The position numbers and the translations under genes are program-made. A model generated the notes under the pieces. The model ran no database searches. It was given only the letters and a program-made list of their open reading frames with translations, and was not told where the DNA came from. Positions 43,635 to 51,891 of a stretch of 64,000 nucleotides of DNA are shown piece by piece (positions within the stretch are counted from its first letter, which is position 1; each line of letters begins with the position of its first letter). This DNA is from Sphingomonas hankookensis (GTDB lineage Bacteria > Pseudomonadota > Alphaproteobacteria > Sphingomonadales > Sphingomonadaceae), in the NCBI RefSeq assembly GCF_028551275.1, contig NZ_CP117026.1, positions 62,001-126,000 on the forward strand, in the 5' to 3' direction.

Positions 43635-44128
43635 GGCCGACCAGCCTGATGGGCAAGCGGTTTTCGTGGAGTGGTCATGTCGCCGTAGGCAAGTAGCCCG
43701 AAGATGGCGACAGCACAGCCGGCGATGCCGAACGCTGCGCGTGCCAGCCCGATCAGCCGCGCCTTGCGACCCTTGCGAAGGTGGTTCCACCCTCGATCGA
43801 GCGAGGTACGCCAGGACAGCCAGCCATCGCCGATATCGCTCGCGCCGAACATCGCGATGGGGATCGCGACGGCCAGCATGATATGCCGGATGTCGGCGCG
43901 GGCGATCACGATGGCGAGAAAGGTCGCGACCAGAATGAACAGCGCGATGGCGTTGATGACGCTGTAGAGCGGGCGCAGCCGAAAGATCCGACGCGAGGGC
44001 GCAGCGAGGTAGCGCACGATCGGACGGCGGCAGGTGTCGCAGACCAGCATGTGCTGCCCCAGCGGCCAGCGGCGCATCGCCTCATGGCAATACGGGCATT
44101 CGGGCCGGGGCAGGCTGATCATATTCAT
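43631..44128 (-). CDS. Membrane protein with N-terminal zinc ribbon
   Basis: The 165-residue protein starts MNMISLPRPECPYCHEAMRR and has two CxxC pairs (CPYC, CDTC), a zinc-ribbon, then hydrophobic helices (YSVINAIALFILVATFLAIV, ADIRHIMLAVAIPIAMFGA) and another near the C-terminus. Start and stop overlap both neighbours by 4 bp. No known family beyond the ribbon. Confidence 0.65.
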   Translation of the reverse strand: MNMISLPRPECPYCHEAMRRWPLGQHMLVCDTCRRPIVRYLAAPSRRIFRLRPLYSVINAIALFILVATFLAIVIARADIRHIMLAVAIPIAMFGASDIGDGWLSWRTSLDRGWNHLRKGRKARLIGLARAAFGIAGCAVAIFGLLAYGDMTTPRKPLAHQAGRP

Positions 44129-45279
44129 GCGACGTGGCCGACCCTGATCGCATCGGGAAGTGCAGCCCGGATCACGTCGGCGACGTCGGGCACGCAGATC
44201 CAGTTGGAGAATCTCGGGTTCCAGATCGCCTTGCCCTTGCACAACGCGGAAAGAACCTCCCTGCCGATCTCATCGTCGCGCGCGGCCCTGAATGCGATGC
44301 GGCCATCTGGCAGTGTCCGCTCGACGATCCCGGCGCATACCTCGATAGGTGCGCCCGCCTTGACGGGAACCGCCTTGGCAGGGGGCGATACCTCCAAAAC
44401 GGTGCATTCAACCGCTACCGATGTGGAGGGACTTTGCGCCGGATGAACAGTGACAGGCTCTGCCTCGACGTACGGCGGCAATTCCGGCACAGACGCGGCC
44501 TGGACGATGGGCATGTTGATCGGCCCAGACGGGTCGCCGGTATGAGACGTATCGGCGGCGTCCGTGCTGTCAGGAACGATGCCGAGGCGGGTATAGATAT
44601 CGCCCTCCTGGACATGGTCGGCGATGAGCTGGTCGGCGATCTCGACCATCTGCGCGGCGGTGACGCCGGTCGAAAACATTCGTCCCAGGGGCGATGACCC
44701 GCCGAACGGCACCCAGGCTTTGTAAAGGTTGTCGCATTTGTAGATCGGCTCGTCGCTGCCGATTTTGGAACGGTCGATCATCGCGGTGGGCGGAACGGAC
44801 ACGAATACGCCGACCTCCGCGAACGCCCTGTCATGCCCTTTTCGCTTCAGCCACGCCTGCAGCACCTTGCGTTGTCGTTTGGCCTGTTCGACCGGATTGG
44901 GGATGTTCTGCGGCTGACGTTGCGAGCGATACCAGACCATCCATTCGCCATGCTCGTTCTTCGAGATCCGGCCAGAGTAGTTCTTGGATTCGAAGATCGA
45001 GGCGGTGCGCGACGCCCGCGACAGCAGGATATGATCGAACTGCGCGAACCCGCCCTGCCCGTCCGGCAGGCGCAGATCGTGGATAAGCAGGTTGCGGTCG
45101 TTGTCAGGCCCGAATTGGTGATCGAGCATATAGGCGGTCTCGCGCTCGCCCCGCATCCCCTGGCGATGGTTCCGCACCGTCGATCGCACGCGCTCGGGGA
45201 GAGCCGCGAACTCGTCGGACGCCATCACTTCGTCGGCAAATGCGATCTCGGCCGCGCGGGTCGATTTCTTGCGGATCAT
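44125..45279 (-). CDS. NERD-domain protein
   Basis: The 384-residue protein has a nuclease-related NERD domain at about residues 45-170: GMRGERETAYMLDHQFGPDN, then FAQFDHILLSRASRTASIFE and SKNYSGRISKN, including the Asp and the ExK pair typical of restriction-like nucleases. The C-terminal 100 residues end in a topoisomerase-type or zinc-free DNA-binding-like region (IWNPRFSNWICVPDV). The start overlaps the CsgG-like gene stop. NERD proteins are thought to process DNA and occur on mobile elements. Confidence 0.82.
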   Translation of the reverse strand: MIRKKSTRAAEIAFADEVMASDEFAALPERVRSTVRNHRQGMRGERETAYMLDHQFGPDNDRNLLIHDLRLPDGQGGFAQFDHILLSRASRTASIFESKNYSGRISKNEHGEWMVWYRSQRQPQNIPNPVEQAKRQRKVLQAWLKRKGHDRAFAEVGVFVSVPPTAMIDRSKIGSDEPIYKCDNLYKAWVPFGGSSPLGRMFSTGVTAAQMVEIADQLIADHVQEGDIYTRLGIVPDSTDAADTSHTGDPSGPINMPIVQAASVPELPPYVEAEPVTVHPAQSPSTSVAVECTVLEVSPPAKAVPVKAGAPIEVCAGIVERTLPDGRIAFRAARDDEIGREVLSALCKGKAIWNPRFSNWICVPDVADVIRAALPDAIRVGHVA

Positions 45280-46133
45280 CGTTTCGGCGTTCCCGGATTT
45301 GGCTGCGGCAGCGGTTGAACCGCCTGCGCCGGTAGCGGCGCGGAGGCGGGAGGCACCATTGCGGGCGGCTTGGCCGGCACCAGCCTCGCCTCGAGCCGTG
45401 GCCGTGCATCCTCGATCAGCTTGCGGAACGCATCGAGCGTCGCCAGCGTGGTGATCTTGCCGATGTCGGTCGAGGCGTAGCTTCCACCGAGCGCACCCAC
45501 GCCAAGGCCGAGCAACAGCCCACCGCCCACGACGCCGATATCCTTCTTGCGCGCCGACCCGCTGGCGACCGCTTCCTGGATGCCGGTGTTCACGTCGACC
45601 AGCGTCATCAGCACCTGGCTTTCGAGTGTCTTCGACTTGAGCCCGACCGCCCCGCCGAACACACCGCCGACCCCGCCCCCGCTCTCACGCGACTTGGCGT
45701 CGGAATAGACCACCTTCACCTCGATCAGATAATCCGCCTTGGTGACAGGCCGGGTTGTGGCAGTCCCGCCATTGATCGCGCGTTCGCGTTCGAGCGCGCT
45801 GAACGCCTCGCCGCGATCGGCGACGCGGAAGCAATTGGATCGCGCGATCATCAGCTTGACCAGTGGCAGCGCGTCGACGCGCGCGGTCGAACCGCCGTTC
45901 TGCATCTCCGCCATGCGCATGAGCGCCTGCAGTTGCGGCGACAGGCCATCGGCCGGGTTGGCGGCCTTCTCCTCAACCAGCGCGGCAACGCCGAGCGGCA
46001 CCTGGCATTGCGGCACGGCGGTCGTCTCGTCGACGCCGGTGCCGCCCTGCCCCAGCTTCTGGGCGTGGGCCATTGAAGGTGTGACGGCCGCGAGCGCGGC
46101 CGTCACGACGAGCATGCGGGTGCGATCAAGCAC
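45276..46133 (-). CDS. CsgG-family secreted protein
   Basis: The protein of about 285 residues has a signal peptide (TRMLVVTAALAAVTPSMAHA) and a CsgG-like domain: LMIARSNCFRVADRGEAFSA, ADYLIEVKVVYSDAKSRESG, GGAVGLKSKTLESQVLMTLV and VDVNTGIQEAVASGSARKKD. The start is taken as GTG 46133, which overlaps the previous stop and gives the signal peptide a basic start; ATG 46115 is the alternative. CsgG itself is a secretion pore, but many family members are periplasmic proteins without pore function. Confidence 0.72.
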   Translation of the reverse strand: MLDRTRMLVVTAALAAVTPSMAHAQKLGQGGTGVDETTAVPQCQVPLGVAALVEEKAANPADGLSPQLQALMRMAEMQNGGSTARVDALPLVKLMIARSNCFRVADRGEAFSALERERAINGGTATTRPVTKADYLIEVKVVYSDAKSRESGGGVGGVFGGAVGLKSKTLESQVLMTLVDVNTGIQEAVASGSARKKDIGVVGGGLLLGLGVGALGGSYASTDIGKITTLATLDAFRKLIEDARPRLEARLVPAKPPAMVPPASAPLPAQAVQPLPQPNPGTPKR

Positions 46134-46455
46134 CGGCGCCCGCCTTCTTCGCATGCGCTGCGGGATCGCAGATCCCGGCACGCTCCTCGTCCGCCGCAAC
46201 TTTCTTCGCGGCTTCGTCACAGTCCTTGCAGTCGGGACAGTCCGCGCAGTCCTTGCATTTGCCGTTGTGAAGCGCGTGCGCGCGATAGCGCGCCTTCTTC
46301 GCCTCGACCTCGCGCGCGGCATCGGTGCCGGCATGACTTCCGGCGAAGCTCGCCATCGCGAGCAGGACCGGCGCCGACGACTGCGCGCTGGCGGCCGACG
46401 GCAAGGCCACGGAGAGGGCGGCAAGCCCCAGCGCGGCGATCATCTTCAGTTTCAT
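46126..46455 (-). CDS. Cys-rich secreted protein
   Basis: The 109-residue protein has a clear signal peptide (MKLKMIAALGLAALSVALPS) and a short repeat with six cysteines, KCKDCADCPDCKDCDEA, near residues 66-82, which could bind a metal. A further cysteine follows in GICDPAAH. It overlaps the CsgG-like gene by 8 bp. Function unknown. Confidence 0.65.
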   Translation of the reverse strand: MKLKMIAALGLAALSVALPSAASAQSSAPVLLAMASFAGSHAGTDAAREVEAKKARYRAHALHNGKCKDCADCPDCKDCDEAAKKVAADEERAGICDPAAHAKKAGAGA

Positions 46456-46481
46456 CGTGTGTACTCCTTCCCTGGCCGTTT

Positions 46482-46691
46482 TCAGAAGAAACCGTTGCGT
46501 CGGCCGTCGCGACGGTCATCGTGGCGGGCGCTGCTGTCGCCCAGCGCCGAGCGCCGGACCTCCAGCTCAACCCCGTCCCCCTTGCGGCGAATGCGGACAT
46601 CCTGCGGGGCGATGTTGTTGCGCTTCGCCCAGCGGTCTGCGTCGGCATCCGAGCCGAACTCGCCCATTTCCTCGAAATCCCAGTTGCTCAT
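46482..46691 (-). CDS. Small charged hypothetical protein
   Basis: The 69-residue acidic-basic protein begins MSNWDFEEMGEFGSDADADR and ends in an Arg/Asp-rich tail. No membrane segment or motif is recognised. It lies 26 bp before the Cys-rich gene within the same minus-strand run, which supports its being real. Confidence 0.5.
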   Translation of the reverse strand: MSNWDFEEMGEFGSDADADRWAKRNNIAPQDVRIRRKGDGVELEVRRSALGDSSARHDDRRDGRRNGFF

Positions 46692-46782
46692 GTCTCCTGT
46701 CCCGGTTGATCGCCGTGCCGGCGCGCGGGGGCCGGTCCTGGCGGTGCGATGCGAAATCCCCGCGCGTGGATGAAGGACAGTG

Positions 46783-47544
46783 TCACTGGATCGAGGCCGG
46801 TTTGGCGGCGATGCGCCGGACCACGAGATTGCTGTCGGCCCCCAGACGAAGATCGAGCGTGTGCCCGACCCGTCGCGTGAACAGCATCACGCCGGCAACC
46901 TCGTCGTGCAGCGTGCCCTTGCCGAAGAAGGTCCGAGAATCTGCCCATTCGCGGCCGTGGATGAAGCGGACGCGATATTGGCCGAGCGGGGCTGGCACGG
47001 TGACACGCTCGAAGGCGCGGACATAGACCGACAGCCGGTTCTTCGCCGTCGCCGGATCGAGCAGCTGGACGATGCTATTGTCTGCCGCACCCTGAATGGT
47101 CAGGTGGCTTCTGACGGTTCGCAGGTCGACGCTGGAGGAGACGGCGACCGTTCCCGATTCCGGAAAACCGGTGTTCGTCCCCACGATTGACGCGAACAGG
47201 CTGGAGGTTGCGCGCTTGATCTGGCCCTGCCCGGCCCAGGCCGCAAGGACCAGTGCGATGGCAACACCGACGCCCAGCGCCTGCCAGTAAGGGGCCGGCG
47301 TGAAGCGCGGGCGGGGCCGCCATCGACCGCGCTGATAATCGTGGCCCCTGTTCCTGGCTTCGAACCACGACCCTTTCGATCCGCCAGATATCCAGCTCGC
47401 GCTCCCCAGCGGCACCGATTTCCTGAACCCGAAGCGGTTCAGCTCGACCCGTGCCTTGCGATCGTTCCATTGCGTCGCACCGGGATCGAGCCCCTGCCGC
47501 TTGCGGTAGCGATCGCGCATATAGTCGCGATCATCGATGCCCAT
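46783..47544 (-). CDS. Membrane protein with N-terminal DRDYM motif
   Basis: The 253-residue protein begins MGIDDRDYMRDRYRKRQGLD, has a basic cytoplasmic part, one helix near residue 95 (YWQALGVGVAIALVLAAWAG) and a periplasmic beta-rich domain. The DRDYM start is shared with the product of 48252-48578 two genes upstream. It overlaps the preceding gene by 14 bp. No known family. Confidence 0.6.
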   Translation of the reverse strand: MGIDDRDYMRDRYRKRQGLDPGATQWNDRKARVELNRFGFRKSVPLGSASWISGGSKGSWFEARNRGHDYQRGRWRPRPRFTPAPYWQALGVGVAIALVLAAWAGQGQIKRATSSLFASIVGTNTGFPESGTVAVSSSVDLRTVRSHLTIQGAADNSIVQLLDPATAKNRLSVYVRAFERVTVPAPLGQYRVRFIHGREWADSRTFFGKGTLHDEVAGVMLFTRRVGHTLDLRLGADSNLVVRRIAAKPASIQ

Positions 47545-48304
47545 CGACCACCTCCATCGACTGCGAGGGGAGAGCCAGGGGAAACACGTCCATTCTGGAC
47601 AGCATCGCGTGATCGCGCAGCGAGGCCTCGACGGCGACAACCTCGCTCGAAGTCAGTCCAGGTTCGCGTCGTACGAACAGGATGGTCGACGCCGATCCTG
47701 CCAGCCAGCGCGCGATGGAGATCCTGGGCATCAGCCGGTCGTGGTCGGCGAAAGCGTGGGTCGCTCGTCGCACGCCGGCCAGCACGGTCATTCCCCAACG
47801 CAGGGCGTGACCGTTTCCAGAATCGTGTCCCGCCGCCTCTGCGACGGCTTCCGGCGGGAGATCCCGTATCAGATCGCGGACGGCCGAAAGGGTCGCACCA
47901 GGTTCATCGCCGGCATGCTGGATCGCGCGGAGCAGCACATAGCGCGAAGCGCAGGTGTAGCCCGAGCAAACGTCAGGATCGTCGGGAAGGAACGCTTCGA
48001 TCGCGGACGAGCGTGCATAGTCGCTCGGATGGTCTGCGAAGAAGTCCCAGTTGCCGCGCGCGGGGTCGATCAGCTGGTCGCGGACCTGGTCGGCGAGTTC
48101 GGCGATCGCGTCGCCATCGCCGAATACCGCGAGCCGGCCCCCGTCACCGGCGCGGACCGCTTCAAGCGCCGCTTCCGTCAGATCCGCGGTTTCGGCGATC
48201 GTGAGGGTCGCGTGCGTCGGCTCGGGTTGGCGCCGGAAGCGAAAAGGGAAACTACCGTCCACCGGGCGTACCTTGGGTTGCGGGCGGAACGAAAATTCCA
48301 CCAT
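47531..48304 (-). CDS. Hypothetical protein with possible resemblance to a coupling-protein segment
   Basis: The 257-residue soluble protein has no Walker motifs. Its middle (RGNWDFFADHPSDYARSSAI, CSGYTCASRYVLLRAIQHAG, LSAVRDLIRDLPPEAVAEAA, ISIARWLAGSASTILFVR) follows the order of features between the Walker A and B motifs of TraD/VirD4 proteins (PWxLF, the x-SLIP helix, the lid helices, and SIRDW with a strand). This looks like a remote relation and is unproven. It overlaps both neighbours. Confidence 0.5.
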   Translation of the reverse strand: MVEFSFRPQPKVRPVDGSFPFRFRRQPEPTHATLTIAETADLTEAALEAVRAGDGGRLAVFGDGDAIAELADQVRDQLIDPARGNWDFFADHPSDYARSSAIEAFLPDDPDVCSGYTCASRYVLLRAIQHAGDEPGATLSAVRDLIRDLPPEAVAEAAGHDSGNGHALRWGMTVLAGVRRATHAFADHDRLMPRISIARWLAGSASTILFVRREPGLTSSEVVAVEASLRDHAMLSRMDVFPLALPSQSMEVVDGHR

Positions 48305-48578
48305 CGGTGTGAAGCGACGCGCTGACGATTCCGCATCCGACCGCCCAGGCGAAGGTGAAAGCCGCCACCGCGGCCGCCAGGAGTCCCGCCTGACGCAACC
48401 GGCGCGTCAGCGGGACGATCATGCGTGGTGCGGTTGACCGTGGCTCCACGGGCTTCCTGCGGGCCTGATGGCCATACTCGGCCGTTCCCTCGATCGCGTC
48501 GCAGGGCGGCGTGTCGAGCCGCGAGGTCCGACCGATGCGGGGAGGCCCGTGCATATAGTCGCGGTCGGCGAGGCTCAT
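48252..48578 (-). CDS. Small membrane protein with N-terminal DRDYM motif
   Basis: The 108-residue protein begins MSLADRDYMHGPPRIGRTSR and has one hydrophobic helix near the C-terminus (AGLLAAAVAAFTFAWAVGCG). The start overlaps the stop of the previous gene (ATGA at 48575-48578). The DRDYM start recurs in 46783-47544. Function unknown. Confidence 0.55.
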   Translation of the reverse strand: MSLADRDYMHGPPRIGRTSRLDTPPCDAIEGTAEYGHQARRKPVEPRSTAPRMIVPLTRRLRQAGLLAAAVAAFTFAWAVGCGIVSASLHTDGGIFVPPATQGTPGGR

Positions 48579-48817
48579 CGTGCTGGCTCGGACCGGACCC
48601 GGAGGGCACGCAGCGCGCGGGTGAGCGGCAGGAGTAAGACGTAGGTCAGGCCGAAAATCGCGGCCATCGCAAGCGTTTCGCCGCCCCAGTCGAGCGCATC
48701 GTCGCGCCGCGCGAGCTGGCTGCATTGCGTGAGCGTATGAGTGTCGAGGTCGCAGGCGTGCCAGTGCTTGGTGGCGATCACCTGGTCCCAGGTCGGTGGT
48801 GATGTGGTCATGCTCAT
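48575..48817 (-). CDS. Small membrane protein between relaxase and accessory genes
   Basis: The 80-residue protein MSMTTSPPTWDQVIATKHWH has two cysteines (HACDLDT, TQCSQL) and one transmembrane helix (LAMAAIFGLTYVLLLPLTRA). Both ends overlap the neighbours by 4 bp, so it is translated as part of the conjugation operon. No family recognised. Confidence 0.6.
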   Translation of the reverse strand: MSMTTSPPTWDQVIATKHWHACDLDTHTLTQCSQLARRDDALDWGGETLAMAAIFGLTYVLLLPLTRALRALRVRSEPAR

Positions 48818-51800
48818 AGCTCCAGTCCGATGTCCTTTTCGGGGTAGGGAAGTTCAGGCCCTTTGGGCTCGACCGGGACGCTGAACCGGGAGAGGTCGAG
48901 CGAGGGATCGGTACGGATGTCGATCTTGCCGCCGGTCGAGGGGCGGGCTGTATCTGCGCTCGGCTCGCCTCCGACTTTCTCCGGTCCGCGATCGAGGTCG
49001 GGCGGCAGCGAAGGGTTGAACGTCTCGCCCGCGCCGGCTTTCGTGGCTGCGCCGGCAGCGCCGCGATCGGGGTCGATCGACAGCGCGCCGGTGGTCTCGA
49101 GCGCCGAGGTCTTGTTGCCCTCGTTGCGCTCGATCGCGGCGGTCAGCTTCTCGCGGTCGTCGGTGAACAGCTGGATGTCGTCGCGGACGCGCGTGACGGT
49201 GACGTTGAACAGCCGCTGGTTGGAGAGGTTCGATTCCCTGTGGCTCATCACCGCGATCGCGGTGTCGGTGGTGATGCCCTGCGCCGCGTGCATGTTGAGC
49301 GCGTAGGCGAGGCTGATCCGCTCCATCATCGGATCGCCCGCCTTCAGCTCGTGGAGGGTGCCGTCGCTCGCCTCCACCTTGATCCCCGACGGGTCGGCCG
49401 AGACGACGCGGGCGATATCGTTGTTGTTGAGGCCGCGGTCCTTGTCGTTCTGGGTCCAGCGGATCTTGTCGCCCTCATGCAGCTTGATCTGCTCGCGCTG
49501 GGCGAGCTGCATCGCGTCGGTCTTGTCGACCGGCGATATCTTCTGCGGATCGAAGGTCCGTACCCGGTTGCCGATCTGGACCTGAACGCGCCCCTTCGCG
49601 TCGACGCCGAGCACGTCATAGGTGCCGGGGCTGAGGCCGAGCTCGCGCATGGCATGGCGCAGGTCGATCACCTGGCCGGGCTTATAGGTATGCGCGTAGC
49701 GGAGTTCCTCGCGCGTGACGTTGACCTTGTCGAGGACCGGGGTGACGACGCCGTCCCCTTTCAACGTGCCCTCCGCGGCGAGGCCGTCCTGGATGCGCAC
49801 GTTGAGCTCTGCGCGCGCGACGCGGCCCGACGAGAACATCGCGGTGGTCTCGCGCTGTTCGGGGGTTAGGCCCAGCCAGTGTTCGGCCGCGGCCTTCACA
49901 TGCTCGGGGTTGGCGGTGACCTTGTCGCCGAGCATCGCCATCGCCTCGCGCACCTCGCCGCGGTTGGTCAGCGCGGCGACGGTGCGCAGCTGCTCGGTGC
50001 GCTGGCGCAGATTCTCGTCCATCCGCGCCAGCGTGATCCCGCCGGCCTGCGCGAGCGCGAACGCCTTGCCGGCGTCGACCGCGGTGATCTGCTGGCGATC
50101 GCCGATCATCAGGAAGCGATCGACGCCGAGCGCATTGGCGATGCCGACCAGGTGCTTCATCTGCTCCGAGCCGACCATCGAGGCTTCGTCGAGGATGAGC
50201 GTGGTGCCGGCGAGCGCGTCTCGCGCGCCGTCATAGCCCGCGCCCTTCCCAGCGAGCGCGTGGCGGGCATAGCTGTGGACGAACGAGGACACGGTGCGGC
50301 TCTCGATGCCGGCTTCGGCGCCGAGACGATCGGCGGTCGCCTTCATGAGCGCGAGACCGACCACCTTGCCGCCTTCCTGCTCGACATTGCGCGCGACGCT
50401 CGCCAGCATGGTCGACTTGCCGGCGCCCGAGACGCCCTGGACCGCGACGATGCGATCGGCGGAAGTGAGCGCCATCGTCGCGGCCGCCATCTGCCCTGCA
50501 TTGAGTTCCTTGTCGCCCGATGCGGCGTTGATCCGCTCGATAACGGTGTCGGCGGAGACGATCACCCGCCCCTCCCCCTTGCCGCGCTCGATCTCTGCAA
50601 GGATGCCGCGCTCCGTCGCGAGCGCCTCGGGCGTCGTGACATGGGTGACGACGCTGTCGATCCGGTCATCCTTGCCCGGAATCAGCTTCTCGTTGCGGAT
50701 GAGCTCGGAGACGCGCGCGTCGACATGCGCGGCGGTGACACCCTTCAGCCCGAGGTCGAGCGCGGTCCTGGTGATGTCCGGCACCGCGAACGCGGCTTCG
50801 CGTTGGGCATGGATGCGGATCGCGGAGGCGACGGCGTGCTGGGCGCGCAGATCCACCGGCGCGATGCGCAGCCGGTCGAGGCCGCTGGCGACGAGCGGAT
50901 CGGCGGGTCGGAATAACTCGCCCAGGCTTTCGCGGAGATTGGCCAGGACGTCACCGAGGCGCTCCATCGGTCGTGGCTGGGCATCGAGGCCGCTGGCGCC
51001 AGCACGCTCGCGCGCGGCATCGACCAGTGCCTTGCCGTCGAATCCGAGCGCGGCCGCCCGGTCACGCCATTCCTGGCGCAGGGCATCGCGATCCTCGACG
51101 TTCAGCTTGGCGTCGCGGGTATTGTTGGTCACCTTGCGCAACGCCTCGGCGGAGGTGACACCGAGCTCGCCGGCTTTCGCCAGGATATCGGCGCGCCGCT
51201 GGCTGAAGGTGTCGATCACCTCCTTAGGCACGCCGGCGATCTCGAACTGGCCGTGCTTGCCGGTGACGCTTGTTTCGTAGCCGATCTTTGCCAGCTCGGC
51301 GCGAAACTGGGCGTGATAGGCCGCGCCGATCGTGGTGTTGTTCTTCCAGAGCTGCTGGTTGTGGAGCGCCTGCCATGCCCCGTTCGCCATCTTGGTCATG
51401 TTGGCGATAAGGACGTGGATGTGGCCCTGCGGATCGAGAGCGCGGCTCGTGTCGTGCTGGAACAGCGCATAGACGAGGTTGCCGGTTCGCACCGCATCCC
51501 CTGACCTGGACTGATCGTAGGTGCGGCCTTCGGCGAAGGTCTTCTCGACCCATCCCATCGTCGCCTTTACGGCGTTCATATGCGCGGTGAGGACACGGGT
51601 GTCGCAAGCGACATAGGCCATTACGCTGGCGGACTTCGGCATCGAGAAGGTCAGGTCGACACCGAGCCTGCGACCCTCGACCTGCCCGACCTTTTCGCCA
51701 TCGGGCATCTCGCCGTTGAGGATCTTCTCGAAGTCTTCCTTGGTCACCTCGCCCTTGAGGCCAAGGTCGGCCGCGCCCACCCCGCCCCAGGCGGTCGCCT

Positions 51801-51888
51801 CGGACGAATGCTCGGCGGTGTAGTAATCGTCCTTGGCGAAATACTGCGCCGCGCCGGAGGCGGACTTGACGGAAGCGACCGACAGCAT
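48814..51888 (-). CDS. traI: MobF-family conjugative relaxase/helicase (TraI/TrwC-like)
   Basis: The 1024-residue protein has the MobF relaxase domain at residues 1-300, with N-terminal tyrosines in AKDDYYTAEHSSE, the loop LTFSMPKSASVM and the metal-binding histidines in FQHDTSRALDPQGHIHVLIA. The helicase half has Walker A VQGVSGAGKSTML, Walker B TLILDEASMVG and the late motif YALNMHAAQGITTDTAI. It nicks oriT, covalently holds the strand and unwinds it. Length is similar to TrwC (966). It lies 3 bp after traD. Confidence 0.95.
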   Translation of the reverse strand: MLSVASVKSASGAAQYFAKDDYYTAEHSSEATAWGGVGAADLGLKGEVTKEDFEKILNGEMPDGEKVGQVEGRRLGVDLTFSMPKSASVMAYVACDTRVLTAHMNAVKATMGWVEKTFAEGRTYDQSRSGDAVRTGNLVYALFQHDTSRALDPQGHIHVLIANMTKMANGAWQALHNQQLWKNNTTIGAAYHAQFRAELAKIGYETSVTGKHGQFEIAGVPKEVIDTFSQRRADILAKAGELGVTSAEALRKVTNNTRDAKLNVEDRDALRQEWRDRAAALGFDGKALVDAARERAGASGLDAQPRPMERLGDVLANLRESLGELFRPADPLVASGLDRLRIAPVDLRAQHAVASAIRIHAQREAAFAVPDITRTALDLGLKGVTAAHVDARVSELIRNEKLIPGKDDRIDSVVTHVTTPEALATERGILAEIERGKGEGRVIVSADTVIERINAASGDKELNAGQMAAATMALTSADRIVAVQGVSGAGKSTMLASVARNVEQEGGKVVGLALMKATADRLGAEAGIESRTVSSFVHSYARHALAGKGAGYDGARDALAGTTLILDEASMVGSEQMKHLVGIANALGVDRFLMIGDRQQITAVDAGKAFALAQAGGITLARMDENLRQRTEQLRTVAALTNRGEVREAMAMLGDKVTANPEHVKAAAEHWLGLTPEQRETTAMFSSGRVARAELNVRIQDGLAAEGTLKGDGVVTPVLDKVNVTREELRYAHTYKPGQVIDLRHAMRELGLSPGTYDVLGVDAKGRVQVQIGNRVRTFDPQKISPVDKTDAMQLAQREQIKLHEGDKIRWTQNDKDRGLNNNDIARVVSADPSGIKVEASDGTLHELKAGDPMMERISLAYALNMHAAQGITTDTAIAVMSHRESNLSNQRLFNVTVTRVRDDIQLFTDDREKLTAAIERNEGNKTSALETTGALSIDPDRGAAGAATKAGAGETFNPSLPPDLDRGPEKVGGEPSADTARPSTGGKIDIRTDPSLDLSRFSVPVEPKGPELPYPEKDIGLEL

Positions 51889-51891
51889 CGG

